Source of the DNA: Promicromonospora soli
GTDB taxonomy: Bacteria; Actinomycetota; Actinomycetes; Actinomycetales; Cellulomonadaceae
Direction: 5' to 3'
Assembly (NCBI RefSeq): GCF_014653785.1
Contig: NZ_BNAS01000004.1
Span: forward strand, 609,107 to 673,106
DNA: 64,000 nt
The notes under the pieces are model-generated. The model was not told where the DNA came from. It saw nothing but the letters and a program-made list of their open reading frames with translations, and searched no databases. The translations under genes were made by a program, and so were the position numbers. Within the stretch, counting starts at the first letter, position 1, and every line of letters starts with the position of its first letter. This document shows, piece after piece, positions 63,133 to 64,000 of the stretch.

Positions 63133-63999
63133 TCAGCGGACAGGCGCCCAGGAGAGGTCGGCTGGGCGCCTCCGCCGTGGTGCTCGACGCCGGCCGGGTG
63201 GCCGATAGCTGACCGTCCCGCTGCGATGCGGGGTGTGGCAGCCGATCGAGTACCGGCTGCGCGGGACACGCCCCTCACGCGGTCCGCCGACGCCGACGGC
63301 CGGCGTCCACGCCGGGACCGCCTCCCGGGCCTGCACCGGTCGGACCGGCTCTGGTCGGACCGGCTCTGGTCGGACCGGCTCCGGTTGGACGGGCTCCGGC
63401 TGGACCGGCTCCGGTCGGGCAGGCTCGGGTGGTGCGGGCGCGAGGTAGGTATAGGTGTGCCCCGTGGGCGCGACCGTCTCCACCGCGTGCCGTCCGTCGA
63501 TCTCTGCTGTCTTCTGCCTCCACCCGGGCGCCTGCTTCGCGTGATTGCAGCGCACGCACAGGCCCTGCCCGTTGCCCAGGCTCGTCTCGCCACCCTCAGC
63601 AAACGGCGTGACGTGGTCGATGTGCCGCACCGGAGCGTCGCACCACGACGTGGCACACACACCCTGCTCCCGGGCACGCAACAACGCGGCCAGGCCCGCC
63701 GGGTGGAACCGCGAGGTCGACGTCGTGGCCAGCAGCCGCCCGCGCGGGTCCACGTAGATCGAGCGCAGCCACGCCGCGTCGGCGTCGATGGCGTGCGCCG
63801 CAAGCCTTCGCGCCACCGGTCCCGGCACGCTGCCTGCCCCGGAAGGCATGCCCTCCACGACAACCCCGTGCTGTTCACCGCCGGCCAGCAGCGTCCGGTC
63901 CGAGACCAGCAGGTTGATCGTGACCGGCACATCATCGGCGTGGCCGGGCTCGCGTCCCGTGACCCGCTCGATCAATGTATCGGCCATGACCTGCCCGGC
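63133..63999 (-). CDS. HNH endonuclease, DUF222/13E12 repeat family (5' truncated by window edge)
   Basis: The frame stays open to the window end, and the visible part starts inside the DUF222 domain (ADTLIERVTGREP), so the real start is upstream outside the window. The HNH domain is clear: CATSWCDAPVRHIDHVTPFA, GNGQGLCVRCNHAKQAPGW with His-Asp-His, Asn and the CxxC zinc pairs. A C-terminal Pro-Glu-Pro-Val tandem repeat and a basic tail follow. Such proteins are abundant in Actinobacteria (13E12 family) and their biological role is largely unknown. Confidence 0.85.
   Translation of the reverse strand, partial: AGQVMADTLIERVTGREPGHADDVPVTINLLVSDRTLLAGGEQHGVVVEGMPSGAGSVPGPVARRLAAHAIDADAAWLRSIYVDPRGRLLATTSTSRFHPAGLAALLRAREQGVCATSWCDAPVRHIDHVTPFAEGGETSLGNGQGLCVRCNHAKQAPGWRQKTAEIDGRHAVETVAPTGHTYTYLAPAPPEPARPEPVQPEPVQPEPVRPEPVRPEPVRPVQAREAVPAWTPAVGVGGPREGRVPRSRYSIGCHTPHRSGTVSYRPPGRRRAPRRRRPADLSWAPVR
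63336..63425 (-). repeat. 15-bp tandem repeat encoding PEPVQ/PEPVR units
   Basis: About six copies of a 15-bp unit (CGGACCGGCTCTGGT type, on the plus strand) encode the repeated pentapeptide Pro-Glu-Pro-Val-Gln/Arg in the HNH protein tail. The copy number is likely to vary between strains. Confidence 0.8.
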
Positions 64000-64000
64000 C

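Noticed and set aside
63336-63425. CRISPR-like repeat array
   Set aside because: The 15-bp units are contiguous with no spacers and encode a regular pentapeptide in frame.

Overview
The window is chromosomal DNA of a high-G+C Gram-positive bacterium. Overlapping ATGA/GTGA gene junctions, GTG starts, leaderless promoters and actinobacterial family genes (DUF3039, the ClpS-DUF2017 pair, DUF3054, a 13E12/DUF222-type HNH protein) point to Actinomycetota. A member of Micrococcales related to Promicromonosporaceae or Cellulomonadaceae is my best guess, inferred from gene content only. No prophage, integrase, IS element, CRISPR array or rRNA operon was seen.

Layout. (1) 1-8.8 kb: the end of a secreted serpin, an oxalate/formate-type transporter with its tiny partner subunit, fdhD and an FdhF/YdeP-type molybdopterin oxidoreductase, then a cation/acetate symporter with its DUF485 partner. 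(2) 9-18.8 kb: trmB, then a catabolic cluster around a LysR regulator (alpha/beta hydrolase, cyclase-family hydrolase, FAD monooxygenase, fumarylacetoacetase-like hydrolase, MFS transporter, SDR and an extradiol-type dioxygenase) that looks like an uncharacterised ring-cleavage pathway. (3) 18.9-31.9 kb: a HupE-like membrane protein overlapping a very large secreted metallophosphoesterase, twin tRNA-Lys genes, a GroES-like protein, peroxiredoxin plus acyl-CoA dehydrogenase, tRNA-Leu, thioredoxin, a NUDIX-like protein, an ABC-F ATPase, a sulfotransferase and a secreted trypsin-like protease.

(4) 32.3-37.8 kb: a compact module (FAD amino acid/amine oxidase, HAD hydrolase, GntR regulator, RidA deaminase, D-threonine-aldolase-like PLP enzyme, SDR) carrying five copies of a 13-bp motif at three promoters. 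Both ends share a CTAG stop overlap with conserved neighbours, so it looks like an inserted accessory block. (5) 37.8-47.4 kb: housekeeping genes (rdgB, rph, an MBL hydrolase, murI, DUF2017, clpS, pncB, a helicase, DUF3039, an AAA ATPase).

(6) 47.4-53.8 kb: an amino-sugar uptake and catabolism operon (ROK repressor, binding protein, two permeases, ROK kinase, nagB) with palindromic operators and stem-loops between cistrons. (7) 54-64 kb: a DUF4349 lipoprotein, then a second D-amino-acid operon joined to a GH20 hexosaminidase (GH20, N-acyl-D-amino-acid deacylase, D-threonine-aldolase/D-serine-deaminase-like enzyme, RidA), an acyl-CoA synthetase, a phosphotransferase and the start-truncated end of an HNH endonuclease.

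Regions 6 and 7 together suggest use of aminosugars and D-amino acids, such as those from cell-wall or chitin debris. At least sixteen genes have a TANNNT box 6-7 nt before the start codon and no Shine-Dalgarno sequence, so leaderless mRNAs appear common here.
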